A stretch of DNA of 64,000 nucleotides from CBDHDN01 sp965261585 (GTDB taxonomy: Bacteria; Pseudomonadota; Alphaproteobacteria; UBA6615): NCBI GenBank assembly GCA_965261585.1, contig CBDHDN010000016.1, positions 1 to 64,000 on the forward strand. Direction: 5' to 3'. The notes under the pieces were generated by a model that worked only from the letters and a program-made list of their open reading frames with translations, searched no databases and was not told the origin of the DNA. The first letter of the stretch is position 1. Each line of letters starts with the position of its first letter. The position numbers were made by a program, and so were the translations under genes. Shown piece by piece: positions 35,493-46,905 of the stretch.

Positions 35493-36515
35493 TCAGGCGG
35501 TGGCGGGAGCCCGGTAGCTCTCCTTCTTCGTCAGTAGCGCCCAGACGATGCGCGCCATCCTGTTGGCCAGCGCCACCGCGACGAGCATCCTCGGCTTGCG
35601 CGCCAGCATCCCGGCCAGCCAGGGGTCCGTCGTCACGCCGCGCCGAACCGCCCAGCGGACGACAGTCATCGCGCCTGTGATCAGCAGCCGTCTCAGATCG
35701 CGCTGGCCCATCTTCGATATCTTGCCCAGCTTCGGCTTGCCGCCGGTCGTGTGCTGGCGCGGCACGAGGCCGAGCCAGGCGGAGAAGTCGCGGCCGCGCC
35801 GGAAACTCTCCATCGCCGGTGCGAAGGCCTGGATCGCCATCGCGCTGATCGGCCCGATCCCCGGCACGCTCATCAGGCGCCTCGCCTCCTCATCCTGCCG
35901 TGCACTCACGTGGACCTCCCTCTCCAGGCCCGCAATCTTCGCATTGAGGGCGGCGATCTGCTCAAGCAGAAGGCCACCCAGCTCGCGGACCGCTTCCGGC
36001 AACCCCGAAGCCGGTCCCTCAAGCGCCGAGGCCAGCCGGCCGACATGAGCCGGCCCCTGCGGGGCAACGACACCGAACTCCGCCAGATGGCCGCGTAGCG
36101 CATTGATCGTCTGGGTGCGCTGGCGCACCAGAAGATCGCGCGTCCGGAACAGCATGCCCCGAGCCTGCTGTTCCTCCGTCTTCACAGCCACAAAGCGCAT
36201 GGTCGGCCGCGACGACGCCTCGCAGATCGCCTCCGCATCCGACGCGTCGTTCTTTTGCCGCTTGACGTACGCTTTGACGTAGATCGGTGGGACCAGTCGC
36301 ACCGCATGGCCGAGACTGCCGATCTCCCGGCCCCAATGGTGCGCGCCGCCGCACGCCTCCATCGCCACCGTGCAGCGTGGCTGCGCAGCCACAAAGTCCA
36401 ACAGCTTCGCCCGGCTCAGCTTCTTGCGGAACGCAACCGACCCATCCGCCCGCTCACCGTGCAGCTTAAAGCTGTTCTTCGCCAGATCGATCCCGATCAT
36501 GTGAACCTGTTCCAT
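35493..36515 (-). CDS. IS110-family transposase (DEDD recombinase)
   Basis: A 340-residue protein from ATG 36515. The N-terminal RuvC-like DEDD domain shows MIGIDLAKNSFKLHG (first Asp), TVAMEACGGAHHWGRE (Glu), and RQKNDASDAEAICEA (Asp pair). The C-terminal transposase_20 domain has MSVPGIGPISAMAI, FSAWLGLVPRQHTTGGK and KMGQRDLRRLLITGA with the catalytic-Ser region. Full length and apparently intact. Members of this family use a structured noncoding RNA from the IS end to choose targets (established for IS621); the 5' noncoding stretch at 36516-36660 is the place to look. Confidence 0.88.
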   Translation of the reverse strand: MEQVHMIGIDLAKNSFKLHGERADGSVAFRKKLSRAKLLDFVAAQPRCTVAMEACGGAHHWGREIGSLGHAVRLVPPIYVKAYVKRQKNDASDAEAICEASSRPTMRFVAVKTEEQQARGMLFRTRDLLVRQRTQTINALRGHLAEFGVVAPQGPAHVGRLASALEGPASGLPEAVRELGGLLLEQIAALNAKIAGLEREVHVSARQDEEARRLMSVPGIGPISAMAIQAFAPAMESFRRGRDFSAWLGLVPRQHTTGGKPKLGKISKMGQRDLRRLLITGAMTVVRWAVRRGVTTDPWLAGMLARKPRMLVAVALANRMARIVWALLTKKESYRAPATA

Positions 36516-36660
36516 GGACGCCCCCTTCCTCGCTTGGCGTTAACAACACCGCCAACCTGGCACATCGCGATGCCGTCGGGAGGGGCGTCCACCCCATCGG
36601 TTACCCACCGCCGCCCGGTCAGGCCGAATCTTTACCGCCGCAGTGACGACAGACATGCGC
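36516..36660 (-). other. 5' noncoding end of the IS110 element (possible bridge-RNA region)
   Basis: About 145 bp lie upstream of the IS110 transposase before sequence that belongs to the rRNA operon's downstream flank. In the IS110 subgroup of this family the guide ('bridge') RNA is encoded upstream of the transposase. I see GC-rich local inverted segments but cannot define an RNA by eye. Confidence 0.3.
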
Positions 36661-36727
36661 TGTGATTGTATTCCGCGTGATTCCCAATAGATTCCCAACA
36701 TCCTATACTCGCTCTGTTGGCAGAATC

Positions 36728-36762
36728 AAAAACCCCCGAAAAAGTAGTATTTCCGGGGGTTT
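36728..36762 (-). terminator. Rho-independent terminator of the rRNA operon
   Basis: On the minus strand, just after tRNA-fMet, a CCCCCG ... CGGGGG stem with an A/T-rich loop is followed by TTTTTG. The position and form fit an intrinsic terminator ending the rRNA operon. Confidence 0.8.
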
Positions 36763-36766
36763 ATGT

Positions 36767-36843
<77 letters not shown>

Positions 36844-36935
36844 GCAGTGATGAAATCGGTATCATCATTGACATTGCGATAGGTTGCATCGGCGCCAGGG
36901 GCGCCGTCCTGTACCGCTGCCTTGTGCTTGTTAGA

Positions 36936-37049
36936 CCTGGCAGCGACCTACTCTCCCGCGCCTTCAGACGCAGTACCATCGGCGCTGAGGGTCTTCACGG
37001 CCGAGTTCGGAATGGGGTCGGGTGTTTCTCCCTCGCTATAACCACCAGG
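36936..37049 (-). rRNA. rrf: 5S rRNA
   Basis: About 114 nt, with complementary CCTGG(T)... and ...CCAGG ends and the conserved CCGAACUCGG segment in the middle. Located about 110 bp after the 23S gene. Confidence 0.93.
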
Positions 37050-37277
37050 TCAAACAAGCACAAGGTTGCAAACCAGTTTCTGATGTTGTCGCGTGACGCC
37101 CCAGCGCCAGCGGCGCTTGCCGCTGTACGCGATGGCCCTAAGGTCCGCGAACGGACCTTGCGATCAAGCCAATCGAGCGATTAGTACCGGTTAGCTTCAC
37201 ACATTGCTGCGCTTCCACACCCGGCCTATCAACGTGGTGGTCTTCCACGGCTCTCAAGCGAGACCTCGTCTCGAGGC

Positions 37278-37317
<40 letters not shown>

Positions 37318-37369
37318 CACTTAGCTACCCGGCGGTGCCGCTGGCGCGACAACCGGTCCACCAGAGGTG

Positions 37370-37401
<32 letters not shown>

Positions 37402-37500
37402 CTCCTCTCAAGTCTCGTACAGACATGGCAGATAGGGACCGAACTGTCTCACGACGTTCTAAACCCAGCTCACGTACCACTTTAATTGGCGAACAGCCAA

Positions 37501-37557
<57 letters not shown>

Positions 37558-37586
37558 ACCCCCGTCGATGTGAACTCTTGGGGGGT

Positions 37587-37617
<31 letters not shown>

Positions 37618-37763
37618 TCGTTGAGCGATGGCCCTTCCACGCGGAACCACCGGATCACTATGACCGACTTTCGTCTCTGCTCGACCTGTCAGTCTCGCAG
37701 TCAGGCAGGCTTATGCCATTGCACTCTACAGCTGATTTCCGACCAGCCTGAGCCCACCATCGC

Positions 37764-37810
<47 letters not shown>

Positions 37811-38069
37811 ACCACGCAGGGTCCCGGACCCGGGTTCACGGGCCGCGGTTAGATATCAGGGAATAGAAGGGTGGTATTTCAAGGTTGGCTCCACGAAAGC
37901 TGGCGCCTCCGCTTCAAAGCCTCCCACCTATCCTACACATCCACCTCCTAATACCACTGCGAAGCTGTAGTAAAGGTGCACGGGGTCTTTCCGTCTGACC
38001 ACGCCTACTCCGCATCTTCACGGAGAATTCAATTTCGCTGAGTCGGTGTTGGAGACAGCGGGGCAGTCG

Positions 38070-38161
<92 letters not shown>

Positions 38162-38734
38162 GTTCAGAGCTTGCACCCCTCTCCTTAACCTTCCGGCACC
38201 GGGCAGGCGTCAGACCCTATACGTCGTCTTGCGACTTCGCAGAGTCCTATGTTTTTAATAAACAGTCGCCACCCCCTGGTCTGTGCCCCCCGCACCTGGT
38301 TGCCCAAGCACGGGGCCCCCTTCTCCCGAAGTTACGGGGGTATTTTGCCGAGTTCCTTCAACACCGTTCTCTCAAGCGCCTTGGTATACTCTACCAGCCC
38401 ACCTGTGTCGGTTTGGGGTACGGTCTATACGCTGGGGCTATTTCCTGGAACGCCTTCATTGCCCGGACAATCCGATAAGCCCGGACAATACACAGCATTC
38501 GTCACCACCAGCAGGCTCAGGAATATTAACCTGATTCCCATCGACTACGGCTTTCGCCCTCGTCTTAGGGGCCGGCTCACCCTGCGCGGATTAGCCTTGC
38601 GCAGGAACCCTTGGGCTTTCGGCGAGAGTGTTTCTCACACTCTTTATCGCTACTCATGTCAGCATTCTCACTTCCGATACCTCCAGCGTCCCTCACGGGA
38701 CACCTTCACAGGCTTACGGAACGCTCCGCTACCG

Positions 38735-39172
38735 GTCCAGAGGACAGATGACAGAAGTCAGAGATTCAGATTCGCTGTCGCAGCGACTTCGCGAGACCCT
38801 GCAACATCTTCGAAATCTCCTGATACTCCGATCGCCAGTCTTCCCAACGCTCTTCGTCGATATAGCCCAGGTCAAAGCAATAGCGCGCCTATACGCGCAT
38901 CTCGTCGCTCGACCCGAGCGCCATCATGACGAACCGCCGAAAGTCGGCGGGCGCGTTGCCTTGCCTGGCAAAGCCCTCGGCAAGGTTTGCGCAAATGGAT
39001 TTGCTTGCCCGACGGACTTGATCCGCCATGGCGCGCTGTTCCACACGCGGGAACCGCAGACTGACACGGTACATCAAGGGAGATTCGATATGCCCGCTTG
39101 AACACGTCCAGGTCTTCAAACGAGGACGGACCTTCCCTTCTGTCCTCTGACATCTGACAACTGTCCTCTGAA
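38735..39172 (-). other. 23S rRNA intervening sequence (IVS) at helix 45
   Basis: Inserted about 1,168 nt from the 23S 5' end, the position of helix 45, one of the known IVS sites. The two ends are near-perfect inverted repeats of about 27 nt (CAGAGGACAG... against ...CTGTCCTCTG), which in known cases form a stem cut by RNase III so that the mature 23S is fragmented. The interior encodes a decayed four-helix-bundle protein. Confidence 0.88.
38766..39150 (-). pseudogene. IVS-encoded four-helix-bundle protein (23S IVP family), decayed
   Basis: SFEDLDVFKRAYRISLD, then in a second frame RVSLRFPRVEQRAMADQVRR, ASKSICANLAEGFARQGN and MMALGSSDEMRV, then an in-frame TAG where relatives have Trp, followed by ARYCFDLGYIDEERWEDW and EISKMLQGLAKSLRQ. 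This is the TIGR02436-type four-helix-bundle protein (S23/IVP family) commonly carried by rRNA intervening sequences. One frameshift and one nonsense codon mean it is no longer made. Confidence 0.8.
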
Positions 39173-39253
39173 CCCCGCAGCTTCGGTGGATGGCTTGAGC
39201 CCCGGTACATCTTCGGCGCAGGACGGCTATTAGACCAGTGAGCTATTACGCTT

Positions 39254-39290
<37 letters not shown>

Positions 39291-39688
39291 TTGTCTTGGC
39301 CTTCCCACATCCTTTCCCACTTAGCCATCACTTCGGGACCTTAGCTGGCGGTCTGGGCTGTTTCCCTCTCGTCCATGGACCTTAGCACCCATAGACTGTC
39401 TGCCGTATTATACTCACCGGTATTCGGAGTTTGGTTGGGTTTGGTAAGGCTCGCGCCCCCCTAGCCCATCCAGTGCTCTACCCCCGGCGGTAAACATACG
39501 ACGCTCTACCTAAATAGATTTCGCGGAGAACCAGCTATTTCCGGGTTTGATTGGCCTTTCACCCCTAACCACAGGTCATCCCCCGACTTTTCAACGTCGG
39601 TGGGTTCGGTCCTCCAGTGGGTTTTACCCCACCTTCAACCTGCCCATGGCTAGATCACCCGGTTTCGGGTCTAGTCCGTGCAACTGAG

Positions 39689-39722
<34 letters not shown>

Positions 39723-39866
39723 CCTATCGGCTTAAGCTTGCTACACAGACTAAGTCGCTGACCCATTATACAAAAGGTACGCCGTCAGGATCGACGGCCC
39801 GAGGGCCGCTGTCCCTCCGACTGCTTGTAGGCATTCGGTTTCAGGGTCTATTTCACTCCCCTTATC

Positions 39867-39900
<34 letters not shown>

Positions 39901-40468
39901 TCGCTATCGGTCACCGAGGAGTACTTAGGCTTGGAGGGTGGTCCCCCCACGTTCAGACAGGATTTCACGTGTCCCGCCCTACTCGAGGACACTTCCGCTT
40001 TCTACCCGTACGGGGCTATCACCCACTATGGCCCGCCTTTCCAGACGGTTCCGGTTCTTACGAAAGTGCCACTGGCCTGGTCCGCGTTCGCTCGCCACTA
40101 CTAGCGGAGTCTCTGTTGATGTCCTTTCCTCCGGCTACTTAGATGTTTCAGTTCGCCGGGTTCGCTTCGCCACCCTATGTATTCAGGTGGCGATGACCCT
40201 AACGGGCCGGGTTTCCCCATTCGGAAATCCACGGATCAACGCTCGCTCGCAACTCCCCGTGGCTTATCGCAACGTGCTACGTCCTTCATCGCCTCTCGGT
40301 GCCAAGGCATCCACCAAATGCCCTTAAAACGCTTGATCGCAAAGCCATCGCGTACAGGGACAAGCCCCGCACGACGACAACGCTTCACGCAACATAACGA
40401 AACTGGCTTCCGCAGATCCACAAGCGCACAACTATGCGCCCGCACGGATCTGCGGGGTCAGGATTGCA

Positions 40469-40498
40469 ACCTATTCACAATGTCAAAGAACGCCCGCA
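40469..40498 (-). promoter_or_regulatory. boxA-like antitermination sequence before 23S
   Basis: GTTCTTTGACATTGTGAATA on the minus strand, about 140 bp before the 23S gene. It resembles the boxA element used for antitermination in rRNA leaders and spacers, and a related sequence lies in the 16S leader at 42610-42632. Confidence 0.55.
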
Positions 40499-40620
40499 CC
40501 GCCACCGGCGGCACGCGAATGAACAATTCCCTACGCCGTCCGAGATCCGTTCACGCCACCGGGCTCGCCGGCCGTCGCAACATGCGGCCTTGCAATACGC
40601 GCCATGCAAACGAGCGGACG

Positions 40621-40696
40621 TGGTGGAGGTGAACGGAATCGAACCGATGACCTCCTGCTTGCAAAGCAGGCGCTCTCCCAACTGAGCTACACCCCC
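40621..40696 (-). tRNA. tRNA-Ala (UGC)
   Basis: 76 nt with encoded CCA. The anticodon loop is TTTGCAA and acceptor GGGGGTG pairs with the 3' strand apart from one weak pair. Standard position in the 16S-23S spacer. Confidence 0.95.
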
Positions 40697-40704
40697 GATC
40701 GGAG

Positions 40705-40787
40705 TTCAGGGATCAGGTATCGGGACAAACCTGCCCGCGGCGCGGCCTATGGTCCCTGATGCCTGGTACCTGATCCCTGACATCTGA
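40705..40787 (-). repeat. Inverted repeat in the tRNA-Ile/tRNA-Ala spacer
   Basis: TCAGGGATCAGGTATC at the left and TACCTGATCCCTGACATCTG at the right form a stem with 14 perfect central pairs. The CTGACATCTGA end also occurs at the end of the 23S intervening sequence, so both may come from the same dispersed repeat family. Confidence 0.6.
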
Positions 40788-40791
40788 AGGC

Positions 40792-40868
40792 TGGTGGGCC
40801 GGGGAGGATTTGAACCTCCGACCTCACGCTTATCAAGCGCGCGCTCTAACCAACTGAGCTACCAGCCC
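40792..40868 (-). tRNA. tRNA-Ile (GAU)
   Basis: 77 nt with encoded CCA; anticodon loop TTGATAA; acceptor GGGCTGG/CCGGCCC. Standard position in the 16S-23S spacer. Confidence 0.95.
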
Positions 40869-40982
40869 AGATACTCGTCGGAGTTCGTCGTCACTTCGGA
40901 TCGGACGGGGAAGGGATGCACCGGCGGCGGCCCGCGCGGCCACGGGGTTGAAGTCCAAGAAGGCAAACAGCCCTCCGGGTCT

Positions 40983-42487
<1,505 letters not shown>

Positions 42488-42609
42488 AACTTCCCCGCAC
42501 GGATACAACGGCCGAGGCCGCCTGGCTCCCGCACGGGTCAGGGCATGCAAACGCTTGATGCGCACGCATGCGGACGTGACTACACGCACCGCCGCCTGCG
42601 CATCCCTTC

Positions 42610-42632
42610 CCTATTCACATTTCAAAGAGCGC
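42610..42632 (-). promoter_or_regulatory. boxA-like sequence in the 16S leader
   Basis: GCGCTCTTTGAAATGTGAAT on the minus strand, about 130 bp before the 16S gene; its core matches the boxA consensus TGCTCTTTA well. Confidence 0.6.
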
Positions 42633-42675
42633 ATTGATCCCGCCCAGGCTACGCCAGCCGGCGGCGGGAGGGCGA

Positions 42676-42704
42676 GATGTACGCGCCCCGGCACAAGCAG
42701 TCAA
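42676..42704 (-). promoter_or_regulatory. Candidate rRNA promoter
   Basis: On the minus strand TTGACT (42704-42699) and TACATC (42681-42676) are separated by 17 bp, a fair sigma-70-type promoter for the rRNA operon, about 190 bp upstream of 16S and upstream of the boxA element. Confidence 0.6.
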
Positions 42705-42860
42705 ACGCTTTTTTACGTTTCAGTGACCTTTGTCCACATGGCGTCTTCCGGTCAGCCGGACCGGCCAGCCAGCGACCGGCAAAACGCCTGTGGCTGCTGG
42801 ATCTCCACGTCGACACCGCTGGGCGCCGCCGGCTCGATCCTGGCGCACATCGATCCCCAA

Positions 42861-43526
42861 TCACGCCGCCTCGCGCCAGTGCGGCGGATAGGCCTCGTCG
42901 TAGCCGGGCAGCGTTGCCACCCGCTCGCGCCATGCCGCCAGCGCCGGGTACCGCTCGGCAAACGGCAGCAGACCCAGATCGAGCGGCTCGGCGGCGTCCT
43001 TGCCGGCGGCGCGCAGCAGCCCCTCGAGGTACGGATAGACGGCGATGTCGGCAGCGCTGACGCGGCCGCCCGCGAGCCAGCTGTCGCCGATCTCCAGCGC
43101 CGCCTCCAGGACCGCCAGCTCGTTGCGGGCGCCGGCCGCCGCGGCCCTCACCTCCGTGGCCTTTTCGTGTGCAGACCCGATGAAGATCGGCAGGATCACG
43201 CCCAATGCCGACGCCTGAAAGTAGCTCTCGCTGGCCGAGATGATCTCCCAGACCCGCCCCGCCTCCGCGGCCATACCGCCGAACAACGGCGGATCCGGAT
43301 AGGCGCGGTCGAGGTAGACCATGATGGCCAGCGACTCCGTGAGCACGAAGTCGCCGTCGCGCAGCGCCGGCACCTTGCCGCGCGGGTTGATGGCCAGGAA
43401 GTAGGGCGTCTTGAGATCGCCCTGGGAGACGTTCAGCAGCCTGGAGTCATAGCGGACGCCCTTGATAGCCAGCGTCAGCAGCACGCGCCAGGACGGCGCG
43501 CTGCCGCTGAACCAATAAATTTCCAT
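42861..43526 (-). CDS. Glutathione S-transferase family protein
   Basis: A 221-residue protein with ATG 43526 and a GGAGGAGG site. The N-terminal thioredoxin-like domain has WFSGSAPSWRVLLTLAIKG, NPRGKVPALRDGDFVLTES (cis-Pro and glutathione-binding Glu-Ser). A helical C-terminal domain follows (ALEIGDSWLAGGRVSAADIAVYPYL, with the N-capping box S-x-A-D). A cytosolic detoxification or isomerase-type enzyme; the substrate cannot be told. It is 17 bp downstream of the split permease gene and may have been cotranscribed with it. Confidence 0.82.
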   Translation of the reverse strand: MEIYWFSGSAPSWRVLLTLAIKGVRYDSRLLNVSQGDLKTPYFLAINPRGKVPALRDGDFVLTESLAIMVYLDRAYPDPPLFGGMAAEAGRVWEIISASESYFQASALGVILPIFIGSAHEKATEVRAAAAGARNELAVLEAALEIGDSWLAGGRVSAADIAVYPYLEGLLRAAGKDAAEPLDLGLLPFAERYPALAAWRERVATLPGYDEAYPPHWREAA

Positions 43527-43543
43527 GACCCGTCCTCCTCCGG

Positions 43544-43996
43544 CTATGAGCCGACTTTCGCAAGCACGTCGGCCTTCAGAAACCGTTCGATGAACAGCAT
43601 GAAGCCGACCGACGGCACCAGCAGGATCAAAGACGTGATCGAGGCGATCTGGTAGTTGCCCTCCATACTGGCGTTGAACAGCAACAACGGCATCGTGATG
43701 ACGTCCGGGACGCCGACGAAAAACGTCCCGGTAAACTCGTCCAGCGAGATCAAGAAGACGAAAACGGCACTGGCCATGATGCCGGGCAGGGCCAGCGGCA
43801 GCGTCACGGTCAGGAAGGTCCGTAAGGGCGAGGCGCCGATGTTGCGGGCGGCCTCTTCCAACTCGCGATCGACGGCGGTGAAGGCTGCCGTGCTGAGCCA
43901 GACGGCAAAGACCAGGCCTTGTACGGTGTGGACCAGGACGACGCCGAGGAACGTGCCGGTCAGCCCAAAGCCGTAGAAGATGCGGGCGATATTGAT
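43544..43996 (-). pseudogene. ABC transporter permease, C-terminal half (split by IS1380)
   Basis: Reading leftward from the IS end: NIARIFYGFGLTGTFLGVVL, then the permease EAA loop EEAARNIGASPLRTFLTVTL and the last membrane helices (ALPGIMASAVFVFLISLDEF, ASITSLILLVPSVGFMLFI). It belongs to the PotC-like binding-protein-dependent permease family. Removal of 43997-47103 plus one ATTGAT copy joins it in frame with the N-terminal half at 47104-47505. Confidence 0.82.
43991..43996. repeat. Target-site duplication of the outer IS1380 element (left copy)
   Basis: ATTGAT before the IS end at 43997; the same six bases follow at 47104-47109. Confidence 0.75.
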
Positions 43997-44090
43997 CCCG
44001 CATTACCCAGATGATCATGTAATTTGACGACACCGCACCCGGATTCTGCTATAAGAATCATACAGTTGGAGCAGATATGGATCAGCGGAT

Positions 44091-44240
44091 ATGGCACACC
44101 CGATGGGTGAATCGAAACAGGGGTGCCTTCGGGTCGATTTTGACCGTCGACTCAAGCTTGAGTTCCACGGGTCCAAGGTCACTACTGACGCCGGTTTGCT
44201 CGCCTATCGAGAGCTTGATGCCTCCGTTGAACTTACTGAG
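44091..44240 (+). pseudogene. IS1380 transposase of copy B, N-terminal 50 codons
   Basis: MAHPMGESKQGCLRVDFDRR ... LDASVELTE, identical in sequence to the start of the intact transposase of copy A. The frame is broken at 44240 by the inserted copy; the rest of the gene lies at 45701-46905. Confidence 0.8.
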
Positions 44241-45700
44241 CGTCGATTTCCCCGGCCTACGCCGGGGCGGGTCTTGGTCGCAGATCATCAATCAGGCTCA
44301 AGATTTTCCGGAACAGCTCCCTCGGCACCGCCACCTCGGCCAATTGGAACGTGACGTAGCGGCCATGGCTGACCACCTTGGCACCGATCTTTACCAACTT
44401 CTCCCGCAGCGTGGTCAGCGACCAGTACTCAACCTCCTTCGGCAAAGCCAGCGTCCGCATGAAGTTGGCGAGATTGTAGGCCAGGGCGTGAAGCTGCAGC
44501 CGGACGGCGTTATCGCGGAACCTGCGACACGACAGCCTCGTCCATTTGATCGCGTTCTTGCCTTCCTTGATGCATTGCTCCGCTTTGCCCCGCTGATTGT
44601 AGAACAATGTCACCCGCTCGGCCGGTCGCGACAGGTTGGTGACGATGAACCCGACCCGGGGAAACAGCTCGCTGGGGTGCCACTCCACCTTGGCGACGAC
44701 GCGGCGGGCCTTATCCCAGCTTTTGGCCCGATAGCTGAAGCCGGCGTAATGGCGCCGCACATGGTTTGGCGGACGGCCAACGGGTCGCGTGAGCAGATGG
44801 CAGATGCTTTCCAGAAGAACTTGGTTCTTCGGCAAACGGATCGCGTACAGGAAGCCCTCGTCTTCCAGAAACTTATAGATGTCCGGTGAGGCGAAAGCCG
44901 CATCGCCCCGGAAATACCGACGCAAATCCCTTTCCTTGTAGCGTGCCACTACCGGCTCCAGCACCTTGCGCCAGCCATCGGCGCTGTGAACGTTGCCGGG
45001 ACGCAGGGCGCACCGTTCCAAATCGCCGAACTGGTTGAACAGGAACAGGGGATGATAGCAGGTGCAACCGAAGTGCCCGTTGTAGGTCGAGCCTTCCTGA
45101 GCACCGTGGGTTGGGCTGACGCTGCTGTCCATGTCGAGAATGATCTTCTTCGGCGGGCAACGGTCATGAACGCGGTCGATCCATCGGCCGGAAAGATCAC
45201 CAAGCGCGGCGAGGTTTTCCTCGGTGGCCAGAACCTCCGTCTCGAAGCGCCCCATCTGACTGCTCGAGGCCGCCTGTTTAGTGACGGCATGGCCGCCGAC
45301 GATCCACCGCATGACCGGGTCGAGGCTGAGCCGGTCGGCATCGTTCACGTCGTCGTAGCCGCCAAGGCGTCCGAAAACGGACTGGCGGAACTGGCCGACC
45401 ATGCCATGCCGCCCATTCATGCCGGTACGACTGTCGGCAAGAACATCGCCAACCATCTCAGTAAGTTCAACGGAGGCATCAAGCTCTCGATAGGCGAGCA
45501 AACCGGCGTCAGTAGTGACCTTGGACCCGTGGAACTCAAGCTTGAGTCGACGGTCAAAATCGACCCGAAGGCACCCCTGTTTCGATTCACCCATCGGGTG
45601 TGCCATATCCGCTGATCCATATCTGCTCCAACTGTATGATTCTTATAGCAGAATCCGGGTGCGGTGTCGTCAAATTACATGATCATCTGGGTAATGCGGG
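44241..45700 (-). mobile_element. IS1380-family element (inner copy A), inverted, without its 3' terminal repeat
   Basis: 1,460 bp in the opposite orientation inside copy B. Its 5' end (45700) has the full CCCGCATTACCCAGATGA repeat. Its 3' end (44241) stops 182 bp short of the normal IS end, right after GGGGAAATCGACG. Nevertheless the host sequence CTGAG is duplicated on both sides (44236-44240 and 45701-45705). Apart from orientation it is collinear with copy B. Confidence 0.82.
44257..45606 (-). CDS. IS1380-family transposase (copy A, intact)
   Basis: A 449-residue protein starting MAHPMGESKQGCLRVDFDRR. The DDE family features include KKIILDMDSSVSPTHG (first Asp), RYFRGDAAFASPDIYKFL (second Asp) and the C-terminal QRGKAEQCIKEGKNAIKW (Glu region). 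Complete length for IS1380. This copy could supply transposase to both elements and to related ends elsewhere. Confidence 0.88.
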   Translation of the reverse strand: MAHPMGESKQGCLRVDFDRRLKLEFHGSKVTTDAGLLAYRELDASVELTEMVGDVLADSRTGMNGRHGMVGQFRQSVFGRLGGYDDVNDADRLSLDPVMRWIVGGHAVTKQAASSSQMGRFETEVLATEENLAALGDLSGRWIDRVHDRCPPKKIILDMDSSVSPTHGAQEGSTYNGHFGCTCYHPLFLFNQFGDLERCALRPGNVHSADGWRKVLEPVVARYKERDLRRYFRGDAAFASPDIYKFLEDEGFLYAIRLPKNQVLLESICHLLTRPVGRPPNHVRRHYAGFSYRAKSWDKARRVVAKVEWHPSELFPRVGFIVTNLSRPAERVTLFYNQRGKAEQCIKEGKNAIKWTRLSCRRFRDNAVRLQLHALAYNLANFMRTLALPKEVEYWSLTTLREKLVKIGAKVVSHGRYVTFQLAEVAVPRELFRKILSLIDDLRPRPAPA

Positions 45701-46905
45701 CTGAGATGGTTGGCGATGTTCTTGCCGACAGTCGTACCGGCATGAATGGGCGGCATGGCATGGTCGGCCAGTTCCGCCAGTCCGTTTTCGGACGCCTTGG
45801 CGGCTACGACGACGTGAACGATGCCGACCGGCTCAGCCTCGACCCGGTCATGCGGTGGATCGTCGGCGGCCATGCCGTCACTAAACAGGCGGCCTCGAGC
45901 AGTCAGATGGGGCGCTTCGAGACGGAGGTTCTGGCCACCGAGGAAAACCTCGCCGCGCTTGGTGATCTTTCCGGCCGATGGATCGACCGCGTTCATGACC
46001 GTTGCCCGCCGAAGAAGATCATTCTCGACATGGACAGCAGCGTCAGCCCAACCCACGGTGCTCAGGAAGGCTCGACCTACAACGGGCACTTCGGTTGCAC
46101 CTGCTATCATCCCCTGTTCCTGTTCAACCAGTTCGGCGATTTGGAACGGTGCGCCCTGCGTCCCGGCAACGTTCACAGCGCCGATGGCTGGCGCAAGGTG
46201 CTGGAGCCGGTAGTGGCACGCTACAAGGAAAGGGATTTGCGTCGGTATTTCCGGGGCGATGCGGCTTTCGCCTCACCGGACATCTATAAGTTTCTGGAAG
46301 ACGAGGGCTTCCTGTACGCGATCCGTTTGCCGAAGAACCAAGTTCTTCTGGAAAGCATCTGCCATCTGCTCACGCGACCCGTTGGCCGTCCGCCAAACCA
46401 TGTGCGGCGCCATTACGCCGGCTTCAGCTATCGGGCCAAAAGCTGGGATAAGGCCCGCCGCGTCGTCGCCAAGGTGGAGTGGCACCCCAGCGAGCTGTTT
46501 CCCCGGGTCGGGTTCATCGTCACCAACCTGTCGCGACCGGCCGAGCGGGTGACATTGTTCTACAATCAGCGGGGCAAAGCGGAGCAATGCATCAAGGAAG
46601 GCAAGAACGCGATCAAATGGACGAGGCTGTCGTGTCGCAGGTTCCGCGATAACGCCGTCCGGCTGCAGCTTCACGCCCTGGCCTACAATCTCGCCAACTT
46701 CATGCGGACGCTGGCTTTGCCGAAGGAGGTTGAGTACTGGTCGCTGACCACGCTGCGGGAGAAGTTGGTAAAGATCGGTGCCAAGGTGGTCAGCCATGGC
46801 CGCTACGTCACGTTCCAATTGGCCGAGGTGGCGGTGCCGAGGGAGCTGTTCCGGAAAATCTTGAGCCTGATTGATGATCTGCGACCAAGACCCGCCCCGG
46901 CGTAG
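45701..46905 (+). pseudogene. IS1380 transposase of copy B, remainder
   Basis: Continues from codon ~50 (EMVGDVLADSRTGMNGRHGM) to the normal end RPRPAPA at 46905 with the same sequence as copy A. An artificial in-frame start in the IS end of copy A (45664) would give a protein lacking the first 50 residues; whether such a product is made or active is unknown. Confidence 0.8.
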
